The notes under the pieces: generated by a model | What the model was told of the DNA's origin: nothing | The model's database searches: none | What the model saw: only the letters and a program-made list of their open reading frames with translations | Part shown: positions 12,984 through 21,662 of the stretch, piece by piece | Numbering within the stretch: position 1 is the stretch's first letter | Layout of the letters: each line of letters begins with the position of its first letter | Assembly (NCBI GenBank): GCA_947475735.1 | Contig: CANJLQ010000012.1 | Coordinates: forward strand, 1 to 64,000 | DNA length: 64,000 bases | Direction of reading: 5' to 3' | Source of the DNA: Caulobacteraceae bacterium | GTDB lineage: Bacteria > Pseudomonadota > Alphaproteobacteria > Caulobacterales > Caulobacteraceae | Program-made: the position numbers and the translations under genes

Positions 12984-13463
12984 TCAGAGGTTCGATGCGG
13001 GAGCTGCAGTGTAGATGATGGACACGAAACCCCATCCAGCCGGCCCATGAATGATTGTGGCGTCGATGGCCGTTCCGTCCTTCACCCAATTGCAGCGCCT
13101 GTTCACAGCTGTGAGTCGCTCGCAGGCTAACGGTTCTCCGTATTCACGCTCGAGAAGCCCCGCGATCACATCCACCTGAGCGTTTGGTAGACGGGCTGGC
13201 TCCGAGACCAAGACACTGACCTTCGTAAGCCGGCCCGTAACGAACTGAAAGTCTACGCCAGCACGATGGCCAGCTACAGGAACACCGGTGGCGCGAAACC
13301 CGGCTTCTGTATCCAAAACCGCGATTTCAGAGCTCAGGCCATGAACGGATGACCTAGCCTCGTCGGGACTCATCCCGACGGTTGTGCCGTTCCAAAGCGT
13401 TTGCGCGCTTGTCGATGTTGCCACCAAGCTAGCGAGGATAATCGCAGGCGCAGGATTTTTCAT
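12984..13463 (-). CDS. Exported protein of unknown function
   Basis: This 159-residue protein has a Sec signal peptide (hydrophobic residues 5-15, cleavage after TSA about residue 20). The mature part contains TVGMSPDEARSSVHGLSSE, as in small periplasmic proteins that follow a G-M-S/T-x-x-E pattern. Two cysteines near the C terminus (CERLTAVNRRCNW) could form a disulfide. Its ATG overlaps the stop of the upstream gene (ATGA), so the two are translationally coupled. I do not recognise a family. Confidence 0.7.
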   Translation of the reverse strand: MKNPAPAIILASLVATSTSAQTLWNGTTVGMSPDEARSSVHGLSSEIAVLDTEAGFRATGVPVAGHRAGVDFQFVTGRLTKVSVLVSEPARLPNAQVDVIAGLLEREYGEPLACERLTAVNRRCNWVKDGTAIDATIIHGPAGWGFVSIIYTAAPASNL

Positions 13464-13798
13464 CTAGCTGAGTCCGATTTGAACGCGGCGTCGATTGCCG
13501 CCTTTGCAATAATGGCCTTCTCAACGGCGCGGTCATCAGAACCGAGGATAGGAAAATAGAGCTCCCGCTGGTTGGGGCGGAGCAAGAATCCAAAACTAGC
13601 CAGGTCCTGGAGAATGCAAGGATTGATCGTCCCCTCATCATCTCGAACTTGGACTCCGAACTGCAGCCTCCCGAACGCTGTCGTCGCCCAGTAGCGCAGA
13701 GCTGGAGACGGGCCTTCATCTGTCGCGGGGTAACGACCGACAACCTGGCGAACGACGGTCAAACCGATTTCCGAAAGGAGTTGTTGAGCAGTGATCAT
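13460..13798 (-). CDS. Cytosolic protein of unknown function
   Basis: This 112-residue protein has no signal peptide or membrane segment. It is mixed alpha-beta in character (FGRLQFGVQVRDDEGTINPC, then RPNQRELYFPILG) with an Ala/Lys-rich final helix. Its last codons overlap the start of the exported protein downstream. The gene lies just after the rplA terminator and before the rplJ promoter, so it is an insertion into the usual ribosomal gene order. Function unknown. Confidence 0.65.
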   Translation of the reverse strand: MITAQQLLSEIGLTVVRQVVGRYPATDEGPSPALRYWATTAFGRLQFGVQVRDDEGTINPCILQDLASFGFLLRPNQRELYFPILGSDDRAVEKAIIAKAAIDAAFKSDSAR

Positions 13799-13840
13799 AA
13801 AGGGCCCCGGACCAGAACTTCATTATGAGCGAGTGTTGGG

Positions 13841-13876
13841 AAAAACAAACGGCGGCGGAGATTGCTCTCCGCCGCC
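13841..13876 (-). terminator. Intrinsic terminator of rplKA
   Basis: GGCGGCGGAGA (13851-13861) and TCTCCGCCGCC (13866-13876) form a perfect 11-bp stem with a 4-nt loop. On the minus strand GTTTGTTTTT follows at 13850-13841. It lies 26 bp beyond the rplA stop and is the clearest terminator in the window. Confidence 0.92.
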
Positions 13877-13902
13877 GCTATCTTCTCACCACAATGCAGC
13901 GA

Positions 13903-14592
13903 TCAGGCGTTCAGCGACGCCGGATCGACCTTCACGCCCGGGCCCATCGTGGACGACAGGCTGATGCGCTTCACATAGGTGCCCTTGGCACCCGACGGCT
14001 TGGCGCGGACCAGCGCGTCGACGATCGCCTTGACGTTGGCTTCCAAGGCGTCCTGGGTGAAGGAGGCCTTGCCGATGCCAGCGTGGACGATGCCCGCCTT
14101 CTCGACGCGGAACTCGACCGCGCCGCCCTTGGCGTCCTTGACCGCTTGCGCGACGTTCGGGGTCACGGTGCCGACCTTCGGGTTAGGCATCAGGCCGCGC
14201 GGGCCCAGCACCTTACCCAGACGACCCACCAGGGCCATCATGTCGGGGCTGGCGATGACGCGATCGAAATCCATCATGCCGCCGTTGATCTGTTCGTACA
14301 GATCCTCGGCACCGACGTATTCGGCGCCGGCCGCGCGGGCCTCGTCGGCCTTGGCGTCCTTGGCGAAGACGGCGACGCGAACGTCGCGGCCGGTGCCGGA
14401 CGGCAGGTTGACCACGCCACGGACCTGCTGGTCGGCGTGACGAGGGTCGACGCCCAGGTTAACGGCGATCTCGATGGACTCGTCGAACTTGGCCGAGGCG
14501 TGGTCCTTTACGGTCTTGATGGCGTCGGCGAACGGCATCAGGGCCTCGCGGTCGACGGCCCAGGCCTTGATGCGCTTGGTTTGCTTGGTCAT
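13903..14592 (-). CDS. rplA: 50S ribosomal protein L1
   Basis: This 229-residue protein forms the mobile L1 stalk and represses its own mRNA in many bacteria. Diagnostic segments are [39 protein letters not shown] and [16 protein letters not shown] at the C terminus. The ATG at 14590-14592 follows the rplK stop by 3 bp, so rplKA is one operon, closed by the hairpin at 13841-13876. Confidence 0.99.
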   Translation of the reverse strand: MTKQTKRIKAWAVDREALMPFADAIKTVKDHASAKFDESIEIAVNLGVDPRHADQQVRGVVNLPSGTGRDVRVAVFAKDAKADEARAAGAEYVGAEDLYEQINGGMMDFDRVIASPDMMALVGRLGKVLGPRGLMPNPKVGTVTPNVAQAVKDAKGGAVEFRVEKAGIVHAGIGKASFTQDALEANVKAIVDALVRAKPSGAKGTYVKRISLSSTMGPGVKVDPASLNA

Positions 14593-14595
14593 GGC

Positions 14596-15027
14596 TCAGC
14601 GCTCCACGATGTTCAGGCCGATGGCCTTGGCGGAACCTTCGATGATGCGCGCGGCGGCATCGATATCGTTGGCGTTCAGGTCCTTCATCTTCTTCTCGGC
14701 GATCTCGCGCAGCTGGGTGCGGGTGATCGAACCGACCGTCTCGCGGCCCGTCAGCTTGGCGCCCGAGGTGATGCCCACGGCCTGCTTGATGTAGTGGGTG
14801 GCGGGTGGGGTCTTGGTGACGAAGGTGAAGCTCTTGTCCTGGTAGACCGTGATCACGGTCGGCAGGGGCGTGCCCTTCACTTCCTTCTCGGTGCGCGCGT
14901 TGAACTCCTTGACGAAGCCCATGATGTTGACGCCGCGCTGACCCAGGGCCGGCCCGATCGGCGGCGAAGGGGTGGCGGAGCCCGCGGGCACCTGCAGCTT
15001 GATATAGCCCAGAATCTTCTTGGCCAT
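14596..15027 (-). CDS. rplK: 50S ribosomal protein L11
   Basis: This 143-residue protein binds the GTPase-associated centre of 23S rRNA. It opens [16 protein letters not shown] and contains the conserved [19 protein letters not shown] proline motif and the C-terminal AGTA-like segment [18 protein letters not shown]. It is the first gene of rplKA, preceded by an AGGAGAGA ribosome site. The nusG terminator lies 135 bp upstream. Confidence 0.99.
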   Translation of the reverse strand: MAKKILGYIKLQVPAGSATPSPPIGPALGQRGVNIMGFVKEFNARTEKEVKGTPLPTVITVYQDKSFTFVTKTPPATHYIKQAVGITSGAKLTGRETVGSITRTQLREIAEKKMKDLNANDIDAAARIIEGSAKAIGLNIVER

Positions 15028-15162
15028 CGGTCTCTCCTATGAAGCCGGGAAATCAATCCCAACGGATGAGCCGTGGTGCGGCATGGCGGCCTCCCACGGA
15101 TTTATCCCCCGGCCGAAGCCGAGGGAGGCGCGCGTATAGCGGAGCAAGACCGCAAACGCAAA

Positions 15163-15184
15163 CGGCGGCTCCGAAGAGCCGCCG
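15163..15184 (-). terminator. Hairpin terminator downstream of nusG
   Basis: CGGCGGCTC (15163-15171) and GAGCCGCCG (15176-15184) form a perfect 9-bp stem with a CGAA loop. TTTGCGTTTGC follows on the minus strand. It lies 25 bp after the nusG stop and before the rplK promoter region. Confidence 0.75.
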
Positions 15185-15209
15185 CTGCAAATCACAGTTC
15201 TGAGCGAGC

Positions 15210-15791
15210 TTACGCCGCGTTCTTCTCGACCTGGCTGTATTCCAGATCGACCGGCGTGGGACGGCCGAAGATCGAGACGGCGACCCGCAGGCGAGCCGCG
15301 TCCTCGTCGACGCTCTCGACCTGGCCGTCGAAGCTGGCGAAGGGACCGTCGATGACCTTGACGGTCTCGCCGATGTCGAAGCGGATCGTGGGCTTGGGAC
15401 GTTCGACGCCCTCTTCCACGGCGCCGATGATGTTCTGGACCTCGCGCTCGCTCACCGGCAGCGGCTTGGTGCCGCCCGCCGCGCCCAGGAAGCCCGTGAC
15501 CTTGGGCGTGTCCTTGACCAGGTGATAGGCGTCGTCGGTCAGTTCCATCTTCACCAGCACGTAGCCGGGAAAGAACTTGCGCTCGGAGTTGACCTTGCGG
15601 CCCCGGCGGATCTCGACGACGTCCTCGGTCGGCACCAGGATCTCGGAGAAGCAGTCCTCCAGATCGCGCTGCTTGGCCTGGTCGCGGATGTGCTGGGCGA
15701 CCTTCTTTTCGAAGTTCGAATAGGCGTGAACGATGTACCACTTGTGGCGCGGGTTGGAGGCCACTTTCGCTTCGGGCGCTGCATCCGTCAT
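15210..15791 (-). CDS. nusG: Transcription termination/antitermination protein NusG
   Basis: This 193-residue NusG has an NGN domain (residues about 18-130, with KWYIVHAYSNFEKKVA and FPGYVLVKMELTDDAYHLV). A C-terminal KOW domain follows (about 140-190, IGETVKVIDGPFASFDGQV). It links RNA polymerase to Rho or to the ribosome. It follows secE by 23 bp, the usual secE-nusG pair, and is ended by the hairpin at 15163-15184. Confidence 0.98.
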   Translation of the reverse strand: MTDAAPEAKVASNPRHKWYIVHAYSNFEKKVAQHIRDQAKQRDLEDCFSEILVPTEDVVEIRRGRKVNSERKFFPGYVLVKMELTDDAYHLVKDTPKVTGFLGAAGGTKPLPVSEREVQNIIGAVEEGVERPKPTIRFDIGETVKVIDGPFASFDGQVESVDEDAARLRVAVSIFGRPTPVDLEYSQVEKNAA

Positions 15792-15814
15792 GGGCGCGTC
15801 TCCTTTTCTTTTCT

Positions 15815-16141
15815 TTATTGGCCGATGGCGAGGACGATGGTCGAGGCCTGGCCCAGCAGCCAGTCCACGATCCAGAAGAAGGCGGCGGCAAGCAGCACCA
15901 TGATGAAGACCATCACCGAGGTGATCCAGGTCTCCTTGCGGCTCGGCCAGACGATCTTGCGCGCCTCGGCACGGACCTGGCTGAAGAACTGCGCCGGGCT
16001 GGTCTTCTTCTTGGGCGGGGCGTCATCGACGGCCACTGTGGCCGAAGACGCGGCTCCGGCCATCTGGGGCCGAGCGCCGGGCGACGGCCGGGCGGCCGGA
16101 TTGCCGGTGCGGCGACCGCCGGGGAACTTGGACTTGGCCAT
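15815..16141 (-). CDS. secE: Preprotein translocase subunit SecE
   Basis: This 108-residue protein has a basic, Pro/Ala-rich N-terminal extension of about 45 residues. Next comes the conserved amphipathic segment (QFFSQVRAEARKIVWPSRKE) and a single transmembrane helix (about residues 72-95). It clamps SecY in the inner membrane. The gene lies between tRNA-Trp and nusG, as is common in proteobacteria. Confidence 0.97.
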   Translation of the reverse strand: MAKSKFPGGRRTGNPAARPSPGARPQMAGAASSATVAVDDAPPKKKTSPAQFFSQVRAEARKIVWPSRKETWITSVMVFIMVLLAAAFFWIVDWLLGQASTIVLAIGQ

Positions 16142-16217
16142 CGTCTGGTGGGTCTTCTCTAACGCTTGATCCGGCCCCGCAGATGGGGAGGCCCAGGCTG
16201 CGGCGACAGAGGGGAAA

Positions 16218-16293
16218 TGGCAGGAGTTGGGGGATTCGAACCCACGACCCCCGGTTTTGGAGACCGGTGCTCTACCAGCTGAGCTAAACTCCT
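16218..16293 (-). tRNA. tRNA-Trp (CCA anticodon)
   Basis: The minus strand folds into a 76-nt cloverleaf including an encoded CCA end (16218-16220). The acceptor stem is AGGAGTT/AACTCCT, the D-arm is GCTC/GAGC, and the anticodon loop CTCCAAA gives anticodon CCA. The T-loop is GGTTCGAATCC. It lies 76 bp upstream of secE, a typical place for tRNA-Trp. The rest of 16142-16470 holds nothing else that I can recognise. Confidence 0.97.
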
Positions 16294-16470
16294 AGACAAA
16301 ACAGAAGCGCGCCGCGGGCGGACCCGGCGGCGCGACCTGATCGCCAGAGGCCGCGATGTAACAGTGCCGCCCGGACGAGGCAAGCCTTACGCCGCAGCGC
16401 GGCAAACTGCTTGGGCACACACCGGCGTTATGCCATAGCGGCCACTCCTCTGTGAGCACCGCCTCCTCCC

Positions 16471-18090
16471 ATGGCCTACCTGAAAAGACTTTCGTTTCTT
16501 GCCACGGGAGTGATCATCATCGCTGCGTTCGCACTCTCTCTTTGGGTGCGCTGGCCAGCGTTCACGGGTGAAGCCGCGACCCCGAACTTGGAAGCAACCT
16601 ATCACGCCATCTGGACCGCAAAGGCGATGGTCGAGTCGTCCGCCGTGAGCCATCACCTGCTGTCCACTGTGACCTTGGCCCCGATACCCGGAAACGACAT
16701 TTCATGGGGGGCTACCCAGCCGACGGCTGGGGGGAGCTACATCTATGCGTCGTTCCCCCCTCTGGCCTTCTGGCTCGCGACACCGGTGGCTGGATTGGGT
16801 GCCAATTCCCTGGATCTCCTACCGCTGTCTCTCCTCAACAGCCTCTTCGGATTAGGGGCTGCCCTGGTGCTCGCGGCCCTGGCGAGGCGATTGTATCTGG
16901 ACAATCGCGCCATCTTGGTCGGAGCCGAGGACCGAGCCGGTCTGGATTGGCTGGTGTTCCTGGTCGTCACGGTGACGACGCTGTTCCTTTGCGAGTCGCT
17001 GCAGTCGCACGGCAACGTCTACTGGCCGCAATCGCCCGCGCAGATCGTCTTCATCCTGGGGGCTTGGTTTGGCTATCTGGCGTTGAAGGGGTCAGCATCC
17101 CGGATGACGACGATCGGCCTGATGACGTGCTGTGCGGTCTATCCGATGTTCGAGTGGTCCGGCTATGTGTTCAATGTCGGCATTGCCCTTGCGCTGACAT
17201 TCAGCGCCCTGAGCCAAAGCGCTACGCCCATCACCCAGGTATTCTCCAGGTCTGCTCGCCGCTCGGCCGTGGCGGCAGTCAAGGGACTGCCGTTGCAGAT
17301 TGCGGGCATCACGACGGTCGTGGGTTTGGCGACCATCCTCCATCTCGTGACGGCCGTCGGCTGGTGGGGCGCGATCAAGGCTTTGCTGATGAGGGCGGCC
17401 GCTCGATCCGTGACGCTCGATCTCGCCGCGCTACCGTCCGGGTACTGGACATCTCTAGGCCTGCTTCTCCCGTTCGGATTGATCGCAGCATTTATCGTTG
17501 TTCGGTTGCAGCGCGATCGCACAACACTGCCTTCGTTCCTCCTGTTGTTCGTGTGCGCCTTTCCGCTCCTAGAGAACGTCGTCATGCTCCAACACGCGAG
17601 CCAGTTCTCGTTCGATCGGTTGAAGCTCGCGGTTCCACTCGTCCTCGCCCTGGCATGGGTCGCTGCCACGGCTTCGCCCAGACGCGTGGCGCTCGGTGCT
17701 CCGGTGCTCGGAGCGGCGATCATCGCCAGCAATCTGTTCCTTTATGATGGGCGATTGGCCGTCGGTCAGGCCTGGGTTGAAGCGGACAGAGCCAATCGGC
17801 TTTCAATTGCCCCCTTCGCTTCAACTCTGGTCGATCCCTGCGTCGTCGTCGGCTCGACGAGCAACGTCAGAGGCTATCTGAACCTGCTTGTGGGCCGCGA
17901 CATCTACGAGTTTATGGATGCCCAGACCTTGGCCGCGAAGGCGAGAAGCCGCGGGGCCTGCGGTGCGGTCTTGATACAGACCACCAACATATCACCGGAC
18001 CTGCCGCGCATAACCGCGATCACGCGGATTAGTGGTCCAGGTGCGCCGCCACCGCTTCCGCCTCGTCCTCGGGCTTCACCACCTGCTTGA
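16471..18090 (+). CDS. Polytopic membrane protein, glycosyltransferase-39-like
   Basis: This 539-residue protein has about ten hydrophobic segments beginning at residues 8-25. A periplasmic loop after the first segment reads NLEATYHAIWTAKAMVESS, then YIYASFPPLAFWLATP. That arrangement is typical of membrane mannosyl- or arabinosyl-transferase-like proteins that use lipid-linked sugars. I cannot see a firm catalytic motif, so the function is tentative. Base use is less GC-biased than its neighbours, hinting at transfer. Its last 62 bp overlap the convergent CorC-family gene. Confidence 0.7.
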   Translation: MAYLKRLSFLATGVIIIAAFALSLWVRWPAFTGEAATPNLEATYHAIWTAKAMVESSAVSHHLLSTVTLAPIPGNDISWGATQPTAGGSYIYASFPPLAFWLATPVAGLGANSLDLLPLSLLNSLFGLGAALVLAALARRLYLDNRAILVGAEDRAGLDWLVFLVVTVTTLFLCESLQSHGNVYWPQSPAQIVFILGAWFGYLALKGSASRMTTIGLMTCCAVYPMFEWSGYVFNVGIALALTFSALSQSATPITQVFSRSARRSAVAAVKGLPLQIAGITTVVGLATILHLVTAVGWWGAIKALLMRAAARSVTLDLAALPSGYWTSLGLLLPFGLIAAFIVVRLQRDRTTLPSFLLLFVCAFPLLENVVMLQHASQFSFDRLKLAVPLVLALAWVAATASPRRVALGAPVLGAAIIASNLFLYDGRLAVGQAWVEADRANRLSIAPFASTLVDPCVVVGSTSNVRGYLNLLVGRDIYEFMDAQTLAAKARSRGACGAVLIQTTNISPDLPRITAITRISGPGAPPPLPPRPRASPPA

Positions 18091-19363
18091 ACAGCAGTTT
18101 GTCGATACGGCGATCGTCCATGTCGATGACCTCGACCTCGAACCGGCCCAGCTGCAGGATCTCGCCCTCGTCGGGCACGCGCGACAGTTGGTGCAGCACC
18201 AGGCCGGCGATGGTGTGGAAGCCTTCGTGCTCGCCGAAGTCCTCGCCCAGTTCGTCGGCCAGCTCGTCCAGATCGGTCTGGCCGTCGACCAGCCATGTGC
18301 CGTCCTCGCGCTGGCGGATCAGCACGTCGTTGTCGTCGTGACCTTCGTCGAAGTCCCCGGCGATCATTTCCAGCAGATCGGTCGCGGTGACCACGCCCTC
18401 GAAGGCCCCGAACTCATCGACCAGGAAGGCCATGTGGACCTTGGACGACTTCAGGATCTCCAGCGCCTTCAACACCGAGGTCGACTGGGGAATGAAGGCC
18501 GGCGTCTGGACGTGTTTTTCGATGTTGAACTCGCCGTTGTCCAACAGACTGTCCAGCAGGTCCTTCTTGTGGACGACGCCCAGCGGATTATCGACATCGT
18601 TCTCACGGGCCACCACGATGCGCGAATAGGGACAGGTGCGGACCTCTTCCCTCAGCTGTTCCTCGGTGTCGTCCAGCGCGACCCAGAAGACCTCGTGGCG
18701 CGGCGTCATGGCCACGCGGATCGGCCGGTCGCCCAGGCGCAGGATCTCCTCGATCATCGTCTGCTCCTCGGGCTCGATGAGACCCGACGCCGTGCCCTCG
18801 GCGATCATGGTCTCGACCTCTTCCTGGGTGACGTCGGACCCGTCGCGGTCCTTGACGCCCATCAGCTTGAGGATGCCCGAGGTCGAGGCGGTCAGCAGCG
18901 ACACGAACGGATGCAGCACGATGGCCACGGTCGAGATCGGCCCGGCTGTCTTCGCCGCGATCGATTCGGGAAAGATCAGCGCCAGGCGCTTGGGCACCAG
19001 CTCGCCGACGATCAGCGACACATAGGTGATGCACACCACGACCAGAGCGGTGGACGCGATCTCGGCCCAGGACGCCGTCGCCGGAAAGGCTGTTTCGATG
19101 ATGCGCGTCAGCTCGCCCGCGATCGCGGCCTGACCGTAGGCGCCGGCGAGAATGCCGATCAGGGTGATGCCGACCTGGACGGCTGACAGGAAGTGGGTGG
19201 GGTCTTCCGAAAGCTTCAGCGCGGCGCGAGCCCCGCGATCGCCGCGTTCGGCCCGGCTCTGCAGCTTGGATTTCCGCGAAGAGACGACCGCGAGCTCGGT
19301 CATGGCGAACAGGCCGTTGAGCACCACGAGGAGCAGAACGACGACGATGGCGATGGCTAACAT
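18029..19363 (-). CDS. CorC/HlyC family membrane protein with CNNM and CBS domains
   Basis: This 444-residue protein has an N-terminal CNNM (DUF21) domain with four hydrophobic segments (MLAIAIVVVLLLVVLNGLFAM onward). A CBS pair follows around residues 215-340 (PYSRIVVARENDVDNPLGVV, MAFLVDEFGAFEGVVTATD). The C-terminal CorC_HlyC domain reads LVDGQTDLDELADELG. Family members are linked to magnesium/cobalt efflux or ion homeostasis; haemolysin is a historical name. The 3' end overlaps the convergent membrane protein gene. Confidence 0.93.
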   Translation of the reverse strand: MLAIAIVVVLLLVVLNGLFAMTELAVVSSRKSKLQSRAERGDRGARAALKLSEDPTHFLSAVQVGITLIGILAGAYGQAAIAGELTRIIETAFPATASWAEIASTALVVVCITYVSLIVGELVPKRLALIFPESIAAKTAGPISTVAIVLHPFVSLLTASTSGILKLMGVKDRDGSDVTQEEVETMIAEGTASGLIEPEEQTMIEEILRLGDRPIRVAMTPRHEVFWVALDDTEEQLREEVRTCPYSRIVVARENDVDNPLGVVHKKDLLDSLLDNGEFNIEKHVQTPAFIPQSTSVLKALEILKSSKVHMAFLVDEFGAFEGVVTATDLLEMIAGDFDEGHDDNDVLIRQREDGTWLVDGQTDLDELADELGEDFGEHEGFHTIAGLVLHQLSRVPDEGEILQLGRFEVEVIDMDDRRIDKLLFKQVVKPEDEAEAVAAHLDH

Positions 19364-19461
19364 TTAGCGGGAGGAGGACCGGCGCGGCGCGACAGTCGGC
19401 GTCCGCTGTTCGGTCCTAGCGGAATGCGGTCGGTTTCGCCACGTTTTCCTTGACGCTGGAT

Positions 19462-19584
19462 TCAGTCGGTCCGACCGGCCTCGATCGCGCCATAGGCCCC
19501 GCTGCGTCCGTCGTCCGCCGTGGCGCAAGCCGACACGCCCAGCAGGGTGCCGATGAACAGACCGATGTGAAGGGCGCGTCGCAT
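19462..19584 (-). CDS. Very small putative lipoprotein
   Basis: This 40-codon frame starts at the ATG complement at 19582-19584. It encodes MRRALHIGLFIGTLLGVSAC followed by about 20 polar residues. The first part is a complete lipoprotein signal peptide: an arginine n-region, a hydrophobic core and a lipobox ending in cysteine at residue 20. Such small lipoproteins (entericidin-like size) are common but easily missed. It lies 98 bp upstream of the CorC-family gene on the same strand. Function unknown. Confidence 0.6.
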   Translation of the reverse strand: MRRALHIGLFIGTLLGVSACATADDGRSGAYGAIEAGRTD

Positions 19585-19724
19585 GGGAAATGGTTACCGA
19601 AGTCCTAACGTCAGGACGAACGTAGGCCCCTGTTCTCGGTTCCGCGCAAGCCGCCACCCCATCCGGTTGTACGGAACGGTAAACGTCAGGGCGTGTTGGT
19701 CAGGTCCAGTTCAAAGGAATCCGA

Positions 19725-20798
19725 ATGCGTCGTCTGCCCCTGCTGTCGTGCCTGCTCGCCGCCACTGCCCTGACCGCCTGCGGTGATCCCGCTCCAGCAG
19801 CCCGCAGCCCCGACGCAGCCCCGACGGTCCAGGCTCCGATGGCACCCGGCCTGTCTCGACAAGCGATCGAGGCGGCGACCTGGCGCGAGCCGGTGACGCA
19901 CACCGAGAGCCCGACACCACCGTCCTCCCCCGATGGCACCGTGCCGGTCGTGCCGGAAACACCCCAGCCGGAGATCATCCGCGCTCAGATCCTGCTGGAC
20001 CGCGCCCGGTTCTCGCCGGGCATCATCGACGGCTTCGGCGGCGAGAACACGCGCCAGGCGGTCGCCGCCTTCGAGGAGGCCAACGACCTGCCTGTCGACG
20101 GTGAACTGGACGCCCAGGTCTTCGCCCGCCTGACGCAAGCGGCCGGCGCCGTCCTGATCGATCACGTCATCACGGCCGAGGACCTCGCCGGGCCCTTTGT
20201 GGGTCCTCTCCCGACCAGTCTGGAAGCGATGGCCGAGCTCGAGACCCTCGCCTATGCCACCCCGCTGGAAGCGCTGGCCGAACGGTTCCACGTTTCTGAG
20301 GGACTGCTGGCAGCATTGAACCCCGGCGTCGATTTCTCGCGGGCCGGACAGACCATCGTCGTGCCGTCCGTCTCGGCACAGCCCCTGCCCGACGTGACCC
20401 GGATCGTCGTCGACAAGGGCGAGAGCTCGCTGAGGGCCTATGGTGCCGACGGAGCCCTGCTGGCCTTCTACCCCGCCACGATCGGCAGCACCGAGCGCCC
20501 GGCCCCGACCGGCACCGTGACCGTCGTCGCCATCGCGCCGGAGCCGAATTACACCTATGACCCCAGCCGGGTCAGCTATGATCGGGGCGACCGGCGCATC
20601 GTGGTGCCCGCCGGCCCGAACAACCCCGTCGGCTCGGTCTGGATCGATCTGTCGCGCGACACCTATGGCATCCACGGCACGCCGGACCCGTCCAAGATCG
20701 CCAAGACCCAGTCAAACGGCTGCGTGCGCCTGACCAACTGGAGCGCGGAACAGCTGGCCGCGTCGGTGAAGCGCGGCGTCGAGGTTGTTTTCACCTAG
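19725..20798 (+). CDS. L,D-transpeptidase lipoprotein with peptidoglycan-binding domain
   Basis: This 357-residue protein has a lipobox (ALTAC at residues 15-19). A PG_binding_1-like domain covers about 85-150 (IIDGFGGENTRQAVAAFEEAN), and a LysM-like stretch is possible (PLEALAERFHVSEGLLAALNPG). The C-terminal YkuD domain has the catalytic signature in IHGTPDPSKI followed by SNGCVRLTNW. It should crosslink peptidoglycan by 3-3 bonds or attach proteins in the periplasm. The stop codon overlaps that of the convergent SemiSWEET gene. Confidence 0.93.
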   Translation: MRRLPLLSCLLAATALTACGDPAPAARSPDAAPTVQAPMAPGLSRQAIEAATWREPVTHTESPTPPSSPDGTVPVVPETPQPEIIRAQILLDRARFSPGIIDGFGGENTRQAVAAFEEANDLPVDGELDAQVFARLTQAAGAVLIDHVITAEDLAGPFVGPLPTSLEAMAELETLAYATPLEALAERFHVSEGLLAALNPGVDFSRAGQTIVVPSVSAQPLPDVTRIVVDKGESSLRAYGADGALLAFYPATIGSTERPAPTGTVTVVAIAPEPNYTYDPSRVSYDRGDRRIVVPAGPNNPVGSVWIDLSRDTYGIHGTPDPSKIAKTQSNGCVRLTNWSAEQLAASVKRGVEVVFT

Positions 20799-21088
20799 GA
20801 AGAGGCAGTCGCCTCCTCCGGATCGCCGTCCTTGAATCGCCACTTCATGCCCAGGACGCCCGCCGCCATCAGCAGGGCGCAGCTGTTGGCGATTGTGACC
20901 GGCCAGGCCGTGGTCATCACGCCATAGACGACCCAGAGCGCGAAACAGGTCACCGTCAGCGAGTAGGTTTTCAGCGAGACGGAGGACGCGTCCCGCTCCT
21001 TCCAGATCTTGATCATCTGGGGCGCGAAACTGGCGATCGAGCAGACGGCGGCCGCCGTGCCGAAGGCGTTGGCGATCAGGTCGCTCAC
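20795..21088 (-). CDS. SemiSWEET-type sugar transporter
   Basis: This 97-residue protein has three transmembrane helices. The PQ-loop signature (SIASFAPQMIKIWKERDASS) comes in the first third, followed by SLKTYSLTVTCFALWVVYG, typical of bacterial SemiSWEETs that dimerise to carry sugars. The start is a GTG at 21086-21088 that overlaps the upstream stop codon (GTGA), so it is translationally coupled to the iron-permease-like gene. Substrate unknown. Confidence 0.88.
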   Translation of the reverse strand: MSDLIANAFGTAAAVCSIASFAPQMIKIWKERDASSVSLKTYSLTVTCFALWVVYGVMTTAWPVTIANSCALLMAAGVLGMKWRFKDGDPEEATASS

Positions 21089-21588
21089 GTCGAGGCCTTG
21101 GCGCGGGATCGGGCGGCGGGCTTGCGCTCTGCGGCCGGAGTCGCGGCCTCGGGCTGAGCGGCCTCGATGTCCTCGGCCCGGACGGCGGGGCGGCCTTGGA
21201 TCGGCCGGGCGGGCTTGCCGGCATGCACCTCGCGTCCGCGCTTCTCGACCTCCTCCAGGATCTGGTCGAGTTCCCGCTCGGTCAGGTGTTCGATGCCGAT
21301 GAAGCGGGCGTCGGCCTTCTTCACCGCATAGATCAGCTCGTCCAGCTTGGCCTGCATCGCGGCCCCGTCCCGGTTCTGGGTGTTCTGGATCAGGAACACC
21401 ATCAGGAAGGTCACGATGGTGGTGCCGGTGTTGATGACCAGCTGCCAGGTCTCGCTGAACCCGAAGATGGGACCGCTGACGGCCCAGGTCAGGACGATCG
21501 CCACGCAGGCGATGAAGGTCCACGGCTTGCCCGCGATCTTGGCGGTCAGGGTCGCGAAACGGACGAACAGCTTTTCCATGCGGCCCAA
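21085..21588 (-). CDS. Low-affinity iron permease family protein
   Basis: This 167-residue protein has two hydrophobic segments (about residues 20-65). The family signature FLIQNTQNRDGAAMQAKLDELI follows (given here as landmark; PF04120). The C-terminal third is charged and Ala/Pro-rich, probably cytoplasmic. Members are named after yeast Fet4 but transport is rarely proven in bacteria. It is coupled to the SemiSWEET gene by a 4-bp overlap. Confidence 0.85.
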   Translation of the reverse strand: MGRMEKLFVRFATLTAKIAGKPWTFIACVAIVLTWAVSGPIFGFSETWQLVINTGTTIVTFLMVFLIQNTQNRDGAAMQAKLDELIYAVKKADARFIGIEHLTERELDQILEEVEKRGREVHAGKPARPIQGRPAVRAEDIEAAQPEAATPAAERKPAARSRAKAST

Positions 21589-21662
21589 ACTGCGCCGCTT
21601 GCTGTCCAGTTCCTAGGTCGGCGGTCGGACTTAGCGAAGAACGCGCGGCCCGGGCGGGGCCG

